Source: Candidatus Elusimicrobium euhamitermitis (GTDB lineage Bacteria > Elusimicrobiota > Elusimicrobia > Elusimicrobiales > Elusimicrobiaceae). Taken from it: DNA of 15,264 nucleotides. The notes under the pieces were generated by a model, which made no database searches, was not told the origin of the DNA, and worked only from the letters and a program-made list of their open reading frames with translations. Below, piece by piece: positions 1 to 7,027 of this stretch. How positions within the stretch are numbered: the first letter of the stretch is position 1; the number at the start of each line of letters is the position of its first letter. The translations under genes and the position numbers were made by a program. The stretch spans positions 1 through 15,264 of the forward strand of contig JAIRUU010000020.1 in the NCBI GenBank assembly GCA_031254225.1, given 5' to 3'.

Positions 1-1
1 A

Positions 2-1747
2 GTTATTCTGGCGTCTTTTTATACCGTTATTCTGACGGTGGTTTGCCTGTCTTACGCGGCGGATTTCGCGCACTATTCCTATCTAGCCATAAGGGTAAAC
101 GCGTCCGTGTTCAAATATCTTGAGAACGCTTTTATTTCTTTTGAAATGGTTTGGCAGACTTATCCGGTGGTTTGGGGGACGCTCGGGTTTCTCGTCCTTA
201 TTTTTGTTATATATAAGTTTGCGTCGTTCTTTATTAATCTCGGGATAAACGGGCAGAAAGACGGGTGGAAGAAAAAAACGGCCTGGGGCGCCGGTCTGCT
301 TGTGCTTACTTTTGCGGCGTGCTGGGGCGAGCTGGGCCAGTATCCGCTGCGGTGGAGCAACGCTTATTTTACCAGCAATAATTTTGTTTCAAACTGCACT
401 TTAAACCCCGTGCTTAATATTGTGGACACTTACAGTTTTGCCAAAGAAGTTCCTTATGATATTGAAAAGGTTAAACAGTATTATCCTATTATGGCGGACT
501 ATCTGGGCGTGGATAAACCCGATATAAACGCTTTAAATTTTGAACGCGTGCGCGCGGGCAAAAATCTCGGCAAAAAATATAACGTGGTTTTAATTTTCAT
601 GGAAAGTTTCGCGTGGAACAAGTCTTCTTTTGCCAACGACGGGAAATTTGACACCACGCCGAACGCCAAAAAACTGGCGGAAAATTCTTTGCTGTTTTCG
701 CAGTATTACGCGCCCACGTCCGCCACGGCGCGCAGCGTGTTTGCCGCGCTTTCCGGCATACCGGATGTTACGTCTTTCCAGACCAGCTCCCGCAACCCGC
801 TTATCGTCAACCAAAATTTGATTGCCAACGGTTATGACGGCTATGAAAAAATGTATTTTATCGGCGGCAGCGCGAGCTGGGGCAATATACGCGGTTTCCT
901 TTCCCATAACATTGACGGGCTGCGGCTGTATGAAGAAGGGGATTATTCTTCCCCGCGCAGCGACGTGTGGGGGATTTCCGACTGGGATTTATTCCACGAG
1001 GCCGACGCGGTTTTAAAGAAAGAAACCAAACCTTTCTTTGCGGTTATACAGACGGCCGGTTACCACAGGCCTTACACTATCCCTAAAAACCACGGCGATT
1101 TTCAGGAAGTTACGGGTTTGACGCAGGACGAGCTGGTGGACCATAGTTTTAATTCGCTTGAAGAATATAATTCGCTGCGGTTTTCCGATTACGCGCTGGG
1201 CGAATTTATAAAGACGGCGCAACAGAGCCCTTATTATAAAGATACGGTTTTTGTTATTTACGGGGACCACGGGCTGGCGGCCGCGAAATCAGTCAACATG
1301 CCGCGCGGTTACGTGGAATATAATTTGATTAACCACCAGGTGCCGCTGATAATCCACGCGCCCGCGCTGGTTAAGCCGGCGGTGATTGACAGAGCGGTAA
1401 GCGAGGTTGACCTTATGCCTACCGTCACAGCTTTAATAGGCTTGCCGTACCGCACGTCCGCCCTCGGGCGCGACGTGCTGGACCCTGCGTATAAAAATAA
1501 AGAAGGCGCGCTGGTTTTCGGCTGGTCGGTATATCCGCCGGTAATTTCTTACGTCGCGGGAGAAAATTTTTATATTGACAAAGCCGGCTCAAAGGGTTTG
1601 TATAAATTCGGCGATACGCAGAATTATAACGTCAACCTGCGGGACAAAAATAAAGAATTATTTGATAAGATGGAAAATATGGCGCACGCCGTTTATGAAA
1701 CTTCACGCTATATGTTATATCACAATAAGAAAGAGGAGAAAAAATGA
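2..1747 (+). CDS. LTA synthase family phosphoglycerol transferase / sulfatase-fold membrane protein (5'-partial)
   Basis: The reading frame is open to the left edge with no stop, and the first codons already encode a hydrophobic helix, so the true start lies upstream. A GTG at 38 is the first possible in-window start, but it would cut a membrane segment; residue numbers below count from it. Two further membrane helices are visible around residues 44-67 and 80-96, followed by an extracytoplasmic alkaline-phosphatase/sulfatase-fold domain. Metal and catalytic motifs of the LtaS family are present: NVVLIFMES (Glu189), SATARS (Thr230 the probable nucleophile), QTAGYHRPY, and YGDHG (Asp410, His411). 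Known family members transfer glycerol-phosphate from phosphatidylglycerol onto lipoteichoic acid or periplasmic glucans; the substrate here cannot be read from sequence. Its stop overlaps the lemA start (ATGA), so the two are translationally coupled. Family certain, exact substrate unknown. Confidence 0.9.
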   Translation, partial: VILASFYTVILTVVCLSYAADFAHYSYLAIRVNASVFKYLENAFISFEMVWQTYPVVWGTLGFLVLIFVIYKFASFFINLGINGQKDGWKKKTAWGAGLLVLTFAACWGELGQYPLRWSNAYFTSNNFVSNCTLNPVLNIVDTYSFAKEVPYDIEKVKQYYPIMADYLGVDKPDINALNFERVRAGKNLGKKYNVVLIFMESFAWNKSSFANDGKFDTTPNAKKLAENSLLFSQYYAPTSATARSVFAALSGIPDVTSFQTSSRNPLIVNQNLIANGYDGYEKMYFIGGSASWGNIRGFLSHNIDGLRLYEEGDYSSPRSDVWGISDWDLFHEADAVLKKETKPFFAVIQTAGYHRPYTIPKNHGDFQEVTGLTQDELVDHSFNSLEEYNSLRFSDYALGEFIKTAQQSPYYKDTVFVIYGDHGLAAAKSVNMPRGYVEYNLINHQVPLIIHAPALVKPAVIDRAVSEVDLMPTVTALIGLPYRTSALGRDVLDPAYKNKEGALVFGWSVYPPVISYVAGENFYIDKAGSKGLYKFGDTQNYNVNLRDKNKELFDKMENMAHAVYETSRYMLYHNKKEEKK

Positions 1748-2295
1748 TAACGGTAATTATAATTGCAGTAATAGTAATTTTTGTTGTTTATCTCGCCGCG
1801 TCTTATAACGGGTTTGTGACGCTGCGCAACCGCGTCAGAGAAGCGTGGAGCGATATTGACGTCCAGATGAAACGCCGCTATGATCTTATTCCAAATTTGG
1901 TTGAAACGGTCAAAGGCTATGCCGCGCACGAAAGCGGAACTTTTGAAAAGGTCATACAGGCGCGCAACATGGCCATGAACGGCCCGCGCGACCCGGAGGC
2001 GCTGGCTAAAAATGAAAACATTTTGTCCGGCACTTTAAAAAGCCTTTTTGCTTTGCAGGAAAATTATCCGGAATTAAAAGCCAACCAAAACTTTTTGCAG
2101 CTTCAGGGCGAACTCAGAGACACCGAGGACAAAATACAGGCCGCGCGCAGGTTTTATAACGGCAACGTGCTTGCGCTTAACACTAAAGTTGAGCAGTTCC
2201 CGAGCAATATTATAGCCAATATGTTCAGCTTCCAGAAAGAGAAGTTTTTTGAGACGGAAGAAGCCGCAAGGCAGGCCGTGCAGGTTAAGTTCTAA
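1744..2295 (+). CDS. lemA: LemA family protein
   Basis: The protein has 183 aa. One N-terminal membrane anchor (about residues 2-20, very rich in Ile and Val) is followed by an antiparallel helical bundle. Family hallmarks are YNGFVTLRNRVREAWSDID, the stretch ending DLIPNLVETVKGYA, and the late motif RRFYNGNV followed by FPSN. The start is supported by GAGGAG at 1733-1738, five bases before the ATG. The molecular function of LemA is not settled. It is very often encoded beside an M48 (HtpX-type) membrane protease, as here, which suggests a shared role in membrane protein quality control or envelope remodelling. It is the middle gene of the LTA synthase-lemA-htpX operon, overlapping the upstream gene by 4 bases. 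Confidence 0.95.
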   Translation: MITVIIIAVIVIFVVYLAASYNGFVTLRNRVREAWSDIDVQMKRRYDLIPNLVETVKGYAAHESGTFEKVIQARNMAMNGPRDPEALAKNENILSGTLKSLFALQENYPELKANQNFLQLQGELRDTEDKIQAARRFYNGNVLALNTKVEQFPSNIIANMFSFQKEKFFETEEAARQAVQVKF

Positions 2296-2305
2296 ATTTA
2301 TTTTC

Positions 2306-2347
2306 TTCCCCCTTCCTGCTTCTCTTGCGGGAGACAAGAAGGGGGAA
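2306..2347 (+). promoter_or_regulatory. Intergenic hairpin enclosing the putative htpX ribosome-binding site
   Basis: Perfect 10-bp arms TTCCCCCTTC (2306-2315) and GAAGGGGGAA (2338-2347) flank a 22-nt interior, which can itself pair TCTC (2321-2324) with GAGA (2331-2334). The 3' arm holds the only purine-rich Shine-Dalgarno candidate before the htpX ATG at 2358, about 12 nt away. No T-run follows, so it is not a classical terminator. It may control htpX translation or protect the 3' end of lemA mRNA. Confidence 0.6.
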
Positions 2348-2357
2348 ACTAATCCAA

Positions 2358-3338
2358 ATGAAAACCACATACGATTTTATTGACGAGAATAAACGCAGAA
2401 CGGTTTTGATAGTTCTGCTGTTCCCGCTGTTATTTGCCGTTCTTGCGTACATTACCATTCTGCTGGTTACGCCTTTTGTGATTAACGCGGAAAGCGCGGA
2501 CGGCGCGCTTTACCAAGCCGGCACCGTGGCGTACGCAAATTATTTTTCCATGTATATTATTCCGGCTGCCGTCGCGCTGGTTATTGTGTGGATAGTAATA
2601 AGCTATTTTGTGGGCGGCAACATGATTTTGTCTTCCGCCGGCGCGGTTGAAATTACGCGCGACAGCAATCCTGAAATTTATGAGTTGACGGACGCTGTCG
2701 CCATAGCCGCCGGTCTTCCCACGCCGAAAATTTATCTGATGAACGACAGTTCTCTTAACGCTTTTGCCACTGGGAGGGACCCGCAGCACGCGGCTATCGC
2801 GCTTACGTCGGGCATTATTGCAAAGCTTAACCGCCAGGAACTTGAGACGGTAATAGCGCATGAAATGGCTCATATCGGCAACCGCGACATAAGGCTTATG
2901 CTGGTAGTCGTGTCCGGCATAGCATTTTTTACTTTTGCGGGATTATTTTTGCTGCGTTTCGGCGGGCTGCGCGGCGGCCGCGGCAGAAGGGGCAAAGGCG
3001 CGTTTTTAATTTTTGCGGCAGCTGTTGTTTGTCTGATATACGGCTATATGGTGGCGCCGCTGATAAGGCTGGCATTGTCGCGCAGGCGGGAATACCAGGC
3101 GGACGCAACGTCCGCGCTTTTGACGCGTAATCCGGCAGCGCTGGCTTCCGCGCTTGAAAAAATTTCGGGCGACAGTGTCGTGGAATCTTTGAGCGACCAT
3201 GAGCCGGTGGCCGCCATGTGCATAGAAAATCCGCTTAAGAAACGCGGCCTTTTTTCTTTTTTAAGCGGCATGTCCGCCACCCACCCGCCGACGCAGGACA
3301 GAATAAGGGTCCTGCGCGAAATGGACGGCAGGATTTAA
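2358..3338 (+). CDS. htpX: M48 family membrane zinc metalloprotease, HtpX-like
   Basis: The protein has 326 aa from the ATG at 2358, the first start after the purine-rich AAGGGGGAAA tract. A TTG at 2325 would add 11 residues encoded inside the hairpin and is not favoured. Topology: two N-terminal membrane helices (about 15-42 and 64-86), a cytoplasmic catalytic domain, then two more hydrophobic segments (about 180-200 and 214-236). Zinc site: HEMAH gives His168, Glu169 and His172; EYQAD supplies the third ligand, Glu245. The C-terminal THPPTQDRI motif is typical of the family. HtpX degrades misfolded or damaged integral membrane proteins, a job complementary to FtsH. It is the last gene of the envelope operon; its TAA directly abuts the stop of the convergent pilin gene. 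Confidence 0.95.
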   Translation: MKTTYDFIDENKRRTVLIVLLFPLLFAVLAYITILLVTPFVINAESADGALYQAGTVAYANYFSMYIIPAAVALVIVWIVISYFVGGNMILSSAGAVEITRDSNPEIYELTDAVAIAAGLPTPKIYLMNDSSLNAFATGRDPQHAAIALTSGIIAKLNRQELETVIAHEMAHIGNRDIRLMLVVVSGIAFFTFAGLFLLRFGGLRGGRGRRGKGAFLIFAAAVVCLIYGYMVAPLIRLALSRRREYQADATSALLTRNPAALASALEKISGDSVVESLSDHEPVAAMCIENPLKKRGLFSFLSGMSATHPPTQDRIRVLREMDGRI

Positions 3339-3821
3339 TTATTGTATCTGATAACACTGGTGATAGGGACAAGCGGTATTATCTAACTGTACGGTAACGG
3401 GCGTTGCGCCGAGAGACTGGCAAATTCTGTCATATTGCTGCGCCATTGAATAGCAGTGTATTCTGTTGTCTTTAAAATTCAATAAAATAGCATAAGCGCC
3501 GGACAGAGGTAGCCTTTGGTAGGAAACATAGGCGTAAGACGGCGCTAAAACAATAACGCCGGAAAAATATTTTGTATTAAGCCTGCCGCCGGTCAACGTG
3601 CCAGGCAGTTCAATATCAAGGTCGCTGAAATTATCTGTATATTGGCCCGTTTCCAGGAAATATCTTTGCTGCGCGTCTTTGACCGCTTTAGCGTTTAGAA
3701 AAGCTTCGGACGCCCTGCTTTTTTCAACGGCGTTATTATACATCGGTAGCGCGACGGCGGCCAAAATGCCTATTATCAAAACTACCACCAATAGTTCTAT
3801 AAGTGTAAAACCTTTGTTCAT
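3339..3821 (-). CDS. Type IV pilin / pseudopilin (major-pilin-like)
   Basis: The protein has 160 aa. I chose the ATG at 3821 because it gives the class III prepilin leader MNKG followed by FTLIELLVVVLIIGILAA, with cleavage expected after Gly4 and Glu5 of the mature protein present. A start at 3905 would put 28 extra residues before the leader. An AAGGA lies 11 nt upstream. The globular half contains an extended alpha-1 helix (EKSRASEAFLNAKAVKDAQQ) and four cysteines, arranged as two pairs near the C-terminus: one pair ending ICQSLG, and a final CxxxxCY. The gene stands alone on its strand with its own promoter. It resembles the second pilin of this window (11314-11817) in the N-terminus, the ICxSLG motif and the terminal Cys pair. 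Whether it forms fibres or is a minor pseudopilin cannot be told. Confidence 0.93.
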   Translation of the reverse strand: MNKGFTLIELLVVVLIIGILAAVALPMYNNAVEKSRASEAFLNAKAVKDAQQRYFLETGQYTDNFSDLDIELPGTLTGGRLNTKYFSGVIVLAPSYAYVSYQRLPLSGAYAILLNFKDNRIHCYSMAQQYDRICQSLGATPVTVQLDNTACPYHQCYQIQ

Positions 3822-3856
3822 AAAAAATATATTCCTTTTAGCGGAGATATGAAGGA

Positions 3857-3885
3857 AGTATAGAAAATCCGCCGCGTACGGGCAA
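3857..3885 (-). promoter_or_regulatory. Sigma70-type promoter of the minus-strand pilin
   Basis: Read on the minus strand, TTGCCC (3885-3880) is separated by exactly 17 nt from TATACT (3862-3857). Transcription would start near 3850, giving a leader of about 29 nt that carries AAAAGGA. The same architecture, including the sequence just after the -10 box (CTTCCTTCATAT here, TTTCCTTATAT there), precedes the other pilin gene. Confidence 0.7.
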
Positions 3886-3921
3886 GGAAATAGAATAAGT
3901 AACATTACCGCCGCCGCTATT

Positions 3922-3941
3922 AATTATTACTGATAATAATT
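3922..3941. promoter_or_regulatory. Inverted repeat upstream of pilin promoter, operator-like
   Basis: Perfect 8-bp arms AATTATTA (3922-3929) and TAATAATT (3934-3941) are separated by CTGA. On the minus strand the element reads AAATTATTATC then AGTAATAATT, and its first base lies 57 nt before the first base of the -35 box. A near-identical element occupies the same position before the plus-strand pilin at 11199. The rest of 3906-4071 holds no gene; I see only a short GC hairpin (3995-4000 with 4008-4013) without a T-run. Confidence 0.55.
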
Positions 3942-4071
3942 TACGGTTATTTTCCATATTTGTTTTAAAACGTAAAATAACGCGGGACTGTATCTGCGCG
4001 CAGGCAACGCGCAAAATGTATGCGTAAGCTAAACTCAGGAATCTTTATTTATGTTTTTTGCCCTGCAGGAT

Positions 4072-6126
4072 TTAGTTTTTTCTTATATCTTTTAGTTCGG
4101 TGCCCGGGTAATAGTGTAAAATAATATCTTCGTATTTCTGGCCTTCGTCCGCGCGGCCGGCGGCGCCGGTCTGGCAGAAACCCACGCCGTGGCCCCAGCC
4201 GCCGCCGAAAAATACAAATTCTTTTAATTCTTTGTTGACGTAAACTGGCTGCACTATAAAATAAGCGCTGCGCAGCATGCCGAGCGCGAGATTGCGCCTT
4301 ATGCTGTTTTCTTTTTCCAGCGTTACCGAGCCTTTTTCGCCTGTTACCAGAACTTTGCTGGCGTAACCGCTTATACTCCTTTCCGTCGGAACAATGCTCA
4401 AAATTCTGCCGATATCCTTTTTATTTTTTTTGATGACGTCCCGCAAATCGCTTTCCTGTACGACGCGGGCCCAGCGGTATGACGCGGGGCTTAAAAAGCG
4501 CGTAAATTTGCTGTAAGCGTCCTGCGGGTACTGCAGTAATTCTTTAAACTGGTAAGGCTGCAGGTTTGCAAAATCAAAATTTTTATAGTCGCTCGTAGGC
4601 ACCAGATACGGGGACTGGGACCAGCCGGCGTCTTTTGAACTTTGCGTAAAGCCGCCGCAGTTGGACGAAAACACCGTGTCCGCGGGTTTGCCGTTATAAT
4701 CCAGCATTACGCCCTCGGTCGCTTTTACGGCGTTTGTCGTGGGCTCGCTTTCAGCCTGCACGCCGCCGTAAACCTGGCAGTTCTGCGTATCGCAGAGGTC
4801 ATAGCCGTATTTTTTGTGGCGGCTCAGGTGGCGCAGCGCGTATGTCCGCGCAAGCACGGCCTGCGCGCGCAGCGCTTCCTGCGGGAAACGCGGCGGCATT
4901 TCGGACGCCAGCACGCCCGCGAGGTAATCTTCAATATTTACATGGTTTATTACGACGAGCGTTTTAAGCGCGCGGTTATAATTTACTTCAATGTCGCCGC
5001 GGTATTCTTTGTCGTCCTCGCTTGCCCAGGTCATGGAAGCGCCGGTTATGATTTTGCGGAGTACTATCGTCGGCGTCTGCGCGTCCGACGGAACGGGCTT
5101 TATCGTTATTGACGACGTGAAAAGTATCTGCGGTTTTTTGGGCGGTATTATATATGTTTTGCCTTTTATTATTTTAATTTCCCAGTTTTCGTCTTTGCTG
5201 CCCGCGGCGACAAGCGCGCCTGTTTTTGAATCAGCTATTTGAAAATTTCCGTTTACGTTAAAAACAAGCGCGTCCCGCGTGGATGGTGAGCCGTCCGCCT
5301 TTGCGCCTATTCCCACTTTTATTATGGCGCTGCTTTCCGCGTCCGCCGCTATTTCTTTTATTGCCGTGTGTTCCGTAATTTCTTTGGGCTGTAAAAGTTC
5401 CTGCTTGGTTTTGGTAAGTTTTGGCTCCATCGCGTCCATGGCTTTTTTGGCGGCTTCAATATTTCTGTCCGCGGTGTAGACTGTGCGGTACTGCTTCCAC
5501 GCTTCGTTTATGTTTTGCAGTTTTTCCAAAACTCCGGCGTAGCGCAGCCGCGCTTCAAGGAACTGGCTGTCATAGTTTATGGCTTTTTGATAGTATTTTT
5601 CCGCGGCGGAATAATCCTGCTTTTGCTCATAAAGCGCGCCGAGCATATAGTTGGAATATGAAACAAGCGTTTCGCCTTTTGCCGCGGTTTCAAGGCTGGC
5701 GGCCGCGGCGTCAGTCTCGCCCAGGCCGAGCCGGCTGCGGGCAAGGTCAATATAATATAAATCTTTTTTATTCTGCTCTATTAAAGCCGAAAATATTTTC
5801 TCTGACGCTAAAAATTGTCCGTCCGAAAGATACGCTTCGCCCAGGTATTCAAGAAGTTCCGTATCCTTAGGGTAAACTTTCAGCGCGGCGTTGACGATGT
5901 CCGTGCAGTCGCGCGGGCGGCCGAGTTCCATGGATATAAACGCGGCGTTTAAAAACGCCTCTTTGCCGTTTGTTTTTTTGGAAATATCTTTATAAGCCTC
6001 AAGCGCGGCTTCGCGTTCTCCTGCGAAATATTGGTTTTTTGCGGCGGCCTGCGCAGCGGCGGTATCCTGTTGCGCAAATGCAAGCGGCGGAAGAATAAGC
6101 AGAATAAAAATTAAAGCTTTTTTCAT
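4072..6126 (-). CDS. Secreted TPR-SpoIID domain protein (putative peptidoglycan lytic/amidase-enhancer protein)
   Basis: The protein has 684 aa from the ATG at 6126, chosen because it begins a clear signal peptide (MKKALIFILLILPPLAFAQQ). An upstream start at 6429 would run about 100 residues antisense through lipA with no leader. Residues about 25-235 form tetratricopeptide repeats (for example LYEQKQDYSAAEKYYQKAI). Residues about 240-380 form a less recognisable region. Residues about 385-684 are a SpoIID/LytB domain: NIEDYLAGVLASEMP with candidate catalytic Glu409, AVLARTYAL, SSNCGGFT, and the closing GGGWGHGVGFCQTGAAGRA. SpoIID of Bacillus cleaves glycan strands and acts with SpoIIP. Here the domain sits in a periplasmic or secreted TPR protein of an apparently non-sporulating bacterium, so a cell-wall role is inferred. 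It is divergent from lipA with a 22-bp gap and has no Shine-Dalgarno. Confidence 0.88.
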   Translation of the reverse strand: MKKALIFILLILPPLAFAQQDTAAAQAAAKNQYFAGEREAALEAYKDISKKTNGKEAFLNAAFISMELGRPRDCTDIVNAALKVYPKDTELLEYLGEAYLSDGQFLASEKIFSALIEQNKKDLYYIDLARSRLGLGETDAAAASLETAAKGETLVSYSNYMLGALYEQKQDYSAAEKYYQKAINYDSQFLEARLRYAGVLEKLQNINEAWKQYRTVYTADRNIEAAKKAMDAMEPKLTKTKQELLQPKEITEHTAIKEIAADAESSAIIKVGIGAKADGSPSTRDALVFNVNGNFQIADSKTGALVAAGSKDENWEIKIIKGKTYIIPPKKPQILFTSSITIKPVPSDAQTPTIVLRKIITGASMTWASEDDKEYRGDIEVNYNRALKTLVVINHVNIEDYLAGVLASEMPPRFPQEALRAQAVLARTYALRHLSRHKKYGYDLCDTQNCQVYGGVQAESEPTTNAVKATEGVMLDYNGKPADTVFSSNCGGFTQSSKDAGWSQSPYLVPTSDYKNFDFANLQPYQFKELLQYPQDAYSKFTRFLSPASYRWARVVQESDLRDVIKKNKKDIGRILSIVPTERSISGYASKVLVTGEKGSVTLEKENSIRRNLALGMLRSAYFIVQPVYVNKELKEFVFFGGGWGHGVGFCQTGAAGRADEGQKYEDIILHYYPGTELKDIRKN

Positions 6127-6150
6127 ATTTAATATAATTGTACTTAATAT
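6111..6150. promoter_or_regulatory. Compact divergent promoter between lipA and the SpoIID gene
   Basis: On the plus strand a consensus -10 TATAAT (6133-6138) lies 10 nt before the lipA ATG, with a weak -35 TTAAAG (6111-6116, 16-nt spacer). On the minus strand TACAAT (6142-6137) lies 10 nt before the SpoIID-gene ATG at 6126. Both would start transcription about 4 nt before the start codon. No purine-rich ribosome-binding site precedes either gene, so leaderless messages are predicted. The -35 boxes are poor, so confidence is moderate. Confidence 0.5.
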
Positions 6151-7027
6151 GGTACCGGCATGGTTGAGAGAGCTTATAGCAAAAAACAAAGCCGCGCTGC
6201 ATGACGGGAGCACAGCCTGCGTTGACCGTGCTTTGCAAGACGGCGCGCTGCATACCGTCTGCCATGAGGCAAAATGCCCTAACAGGGGAGAATGTTTTGC
6301 GGCGGGCGAAACCACTATCATGATTCTGGGAGGCAACTGCACGCGCGGCTGTAAATTTTGCGCCGTTGGCCGCGCTTGCCCGCGGCCAGTTGACGCGGAC
6401 GAACCGCGCCGCGCCGCGCAAGCCGTCAAAGAGATGGGAATAAAATACGTTGTGCTGACTTCGCCTACGCGCGATGATTTATCTGACGGCGGCGCGCGGC
6501 ATTTTTATGACGTGATTGCCGAAATTAAAAACCAAAACCGCGGCGTTTTGGCTGAGCCGCTTGTGCCGGATTTTGCCGGAAATATTGAAAGTTTGCAAAC
6601 AGTTTTGTCCGCCGGGCCGGCCGTGCTTGCGCATAATATTGAAACAGTTCCGGCGCTTTATGGCGAAGCGCGCGCGGGCGCTGATTATAAACGCTCTCTT
6701 AATCTGCTTAAAGAAAGCAAGAAAATTATGCCTGAAATTTTGACAAAAAGCGGTATTATGCTGGGCTTGGGCGAGACGGAAGCGCAGCTGCGCGCCGTCA
6801 TAGAAGATTTGGCCGCAAACAAGGTTGATATTCTGACTTTGGGCCAGTATCTTGCGCCTTCGCCAGTGCATAACGCCGTAAGACGTTACGCCGAGCCGGA
6901 AGAATATGCGCGGCTTAAAGATTTTGCAATGTCCGCAGGTTTTAAAGCCGTAGCAGCAGGACCTTTAGTCAGGAGTTCCTATAAAGCCGGAGAGTTATAC
7001 AGGGCCGCAAAAAAATGTAAAATATGA
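6149..7027 (+). CDS. lipA: Lipoyl synthase (radical SAM)
   Basis: The protein has 292 aa. It inserts two sulfur atoms at C6 and C8 of octanoyl chains bound to lipoyl domains of 2-oxoacid dehydrogenases or GcvH. The auxiliary 4Fe-4S cluster motif CX4CX5C is complete (Cys38, Cys43, Cys49), as is the radical SAM motif CX3CX2C (Cys64, Cys68, Cys71), and the C-terminal RSSY serine that ligates the auxiliary cluster is present (Arg275-Ser277). Other family blocks include YVVLTSPTRDDLSDGGA, HNIETVP, RAGADYKRSL and KSGIMLGLGE. It is shorter than the E. coli enzyme at the N-terminus, but the first residues (PAWLR) match where the conserved region normally begins, which supports the ATG at 6149. No lipB or lplA is nearby. 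It overlaps the following lipoprotein gene by ATGA. Confidence 0.97.
   Translation: MVPAWLRELIAKNKAALHDGSTACVDRALQDGALHTVCHEAKCPNRGECFAAGETTIMILGGNCTRGCKFCAVGRACPRPVDADEPRRAAQAVKEMGIKYVVLTSPTRDDLSDGGARHFYDVIAEIKNQNRGVLAEPLVPDFAGNIESLQTVLSAGPAVLAHNIETVPALYGEARAGADYKRSLNLLKESKKIMPEILTKSGIMLGLGETEAQLRAVIEDLAANKVDILTLGQYLAPSPVHNAVRRYAEPEEYARLKDFAMSAGFKAVAAGPLVRSSYKAGELYRAAKKCKI

Noticed and set aside
2325..2357. TTG start adding 11 residues to HtpX
   Set aside because: It lies inside the hairpin, lacks a ribosome-binding site, and family proteins begin close to the first membrane helix as from the ATG at 2358.
3822..3905. Upstream start of the minus-strand pilin giving 28 more residues
   Set aside because: It would bury the prepilin leader; this stretch contains the promoter and leader shared with the other pilin.
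3995..4013. GC hairpin TGCGCG/CGCGCA as a terminator for the SpoIID gene
   Set aside because: No T-run follows on either strand and it lies about 60 nt past the stop, so a terminator call is not supported.
4642..5870. Several plus-strand frames of 77-156 aa opposite the SpoIID gene
   Set aside because: Antisense shadows of a confidently identified gene, without signals for translation.
6127..6429. Longer N-terminus of the SpoIID protein, starting at 6429
   Set aside because: The extra 101 residues run antisense through the conserved lipA cluster region and precede a perfect signal peptide at 6126.
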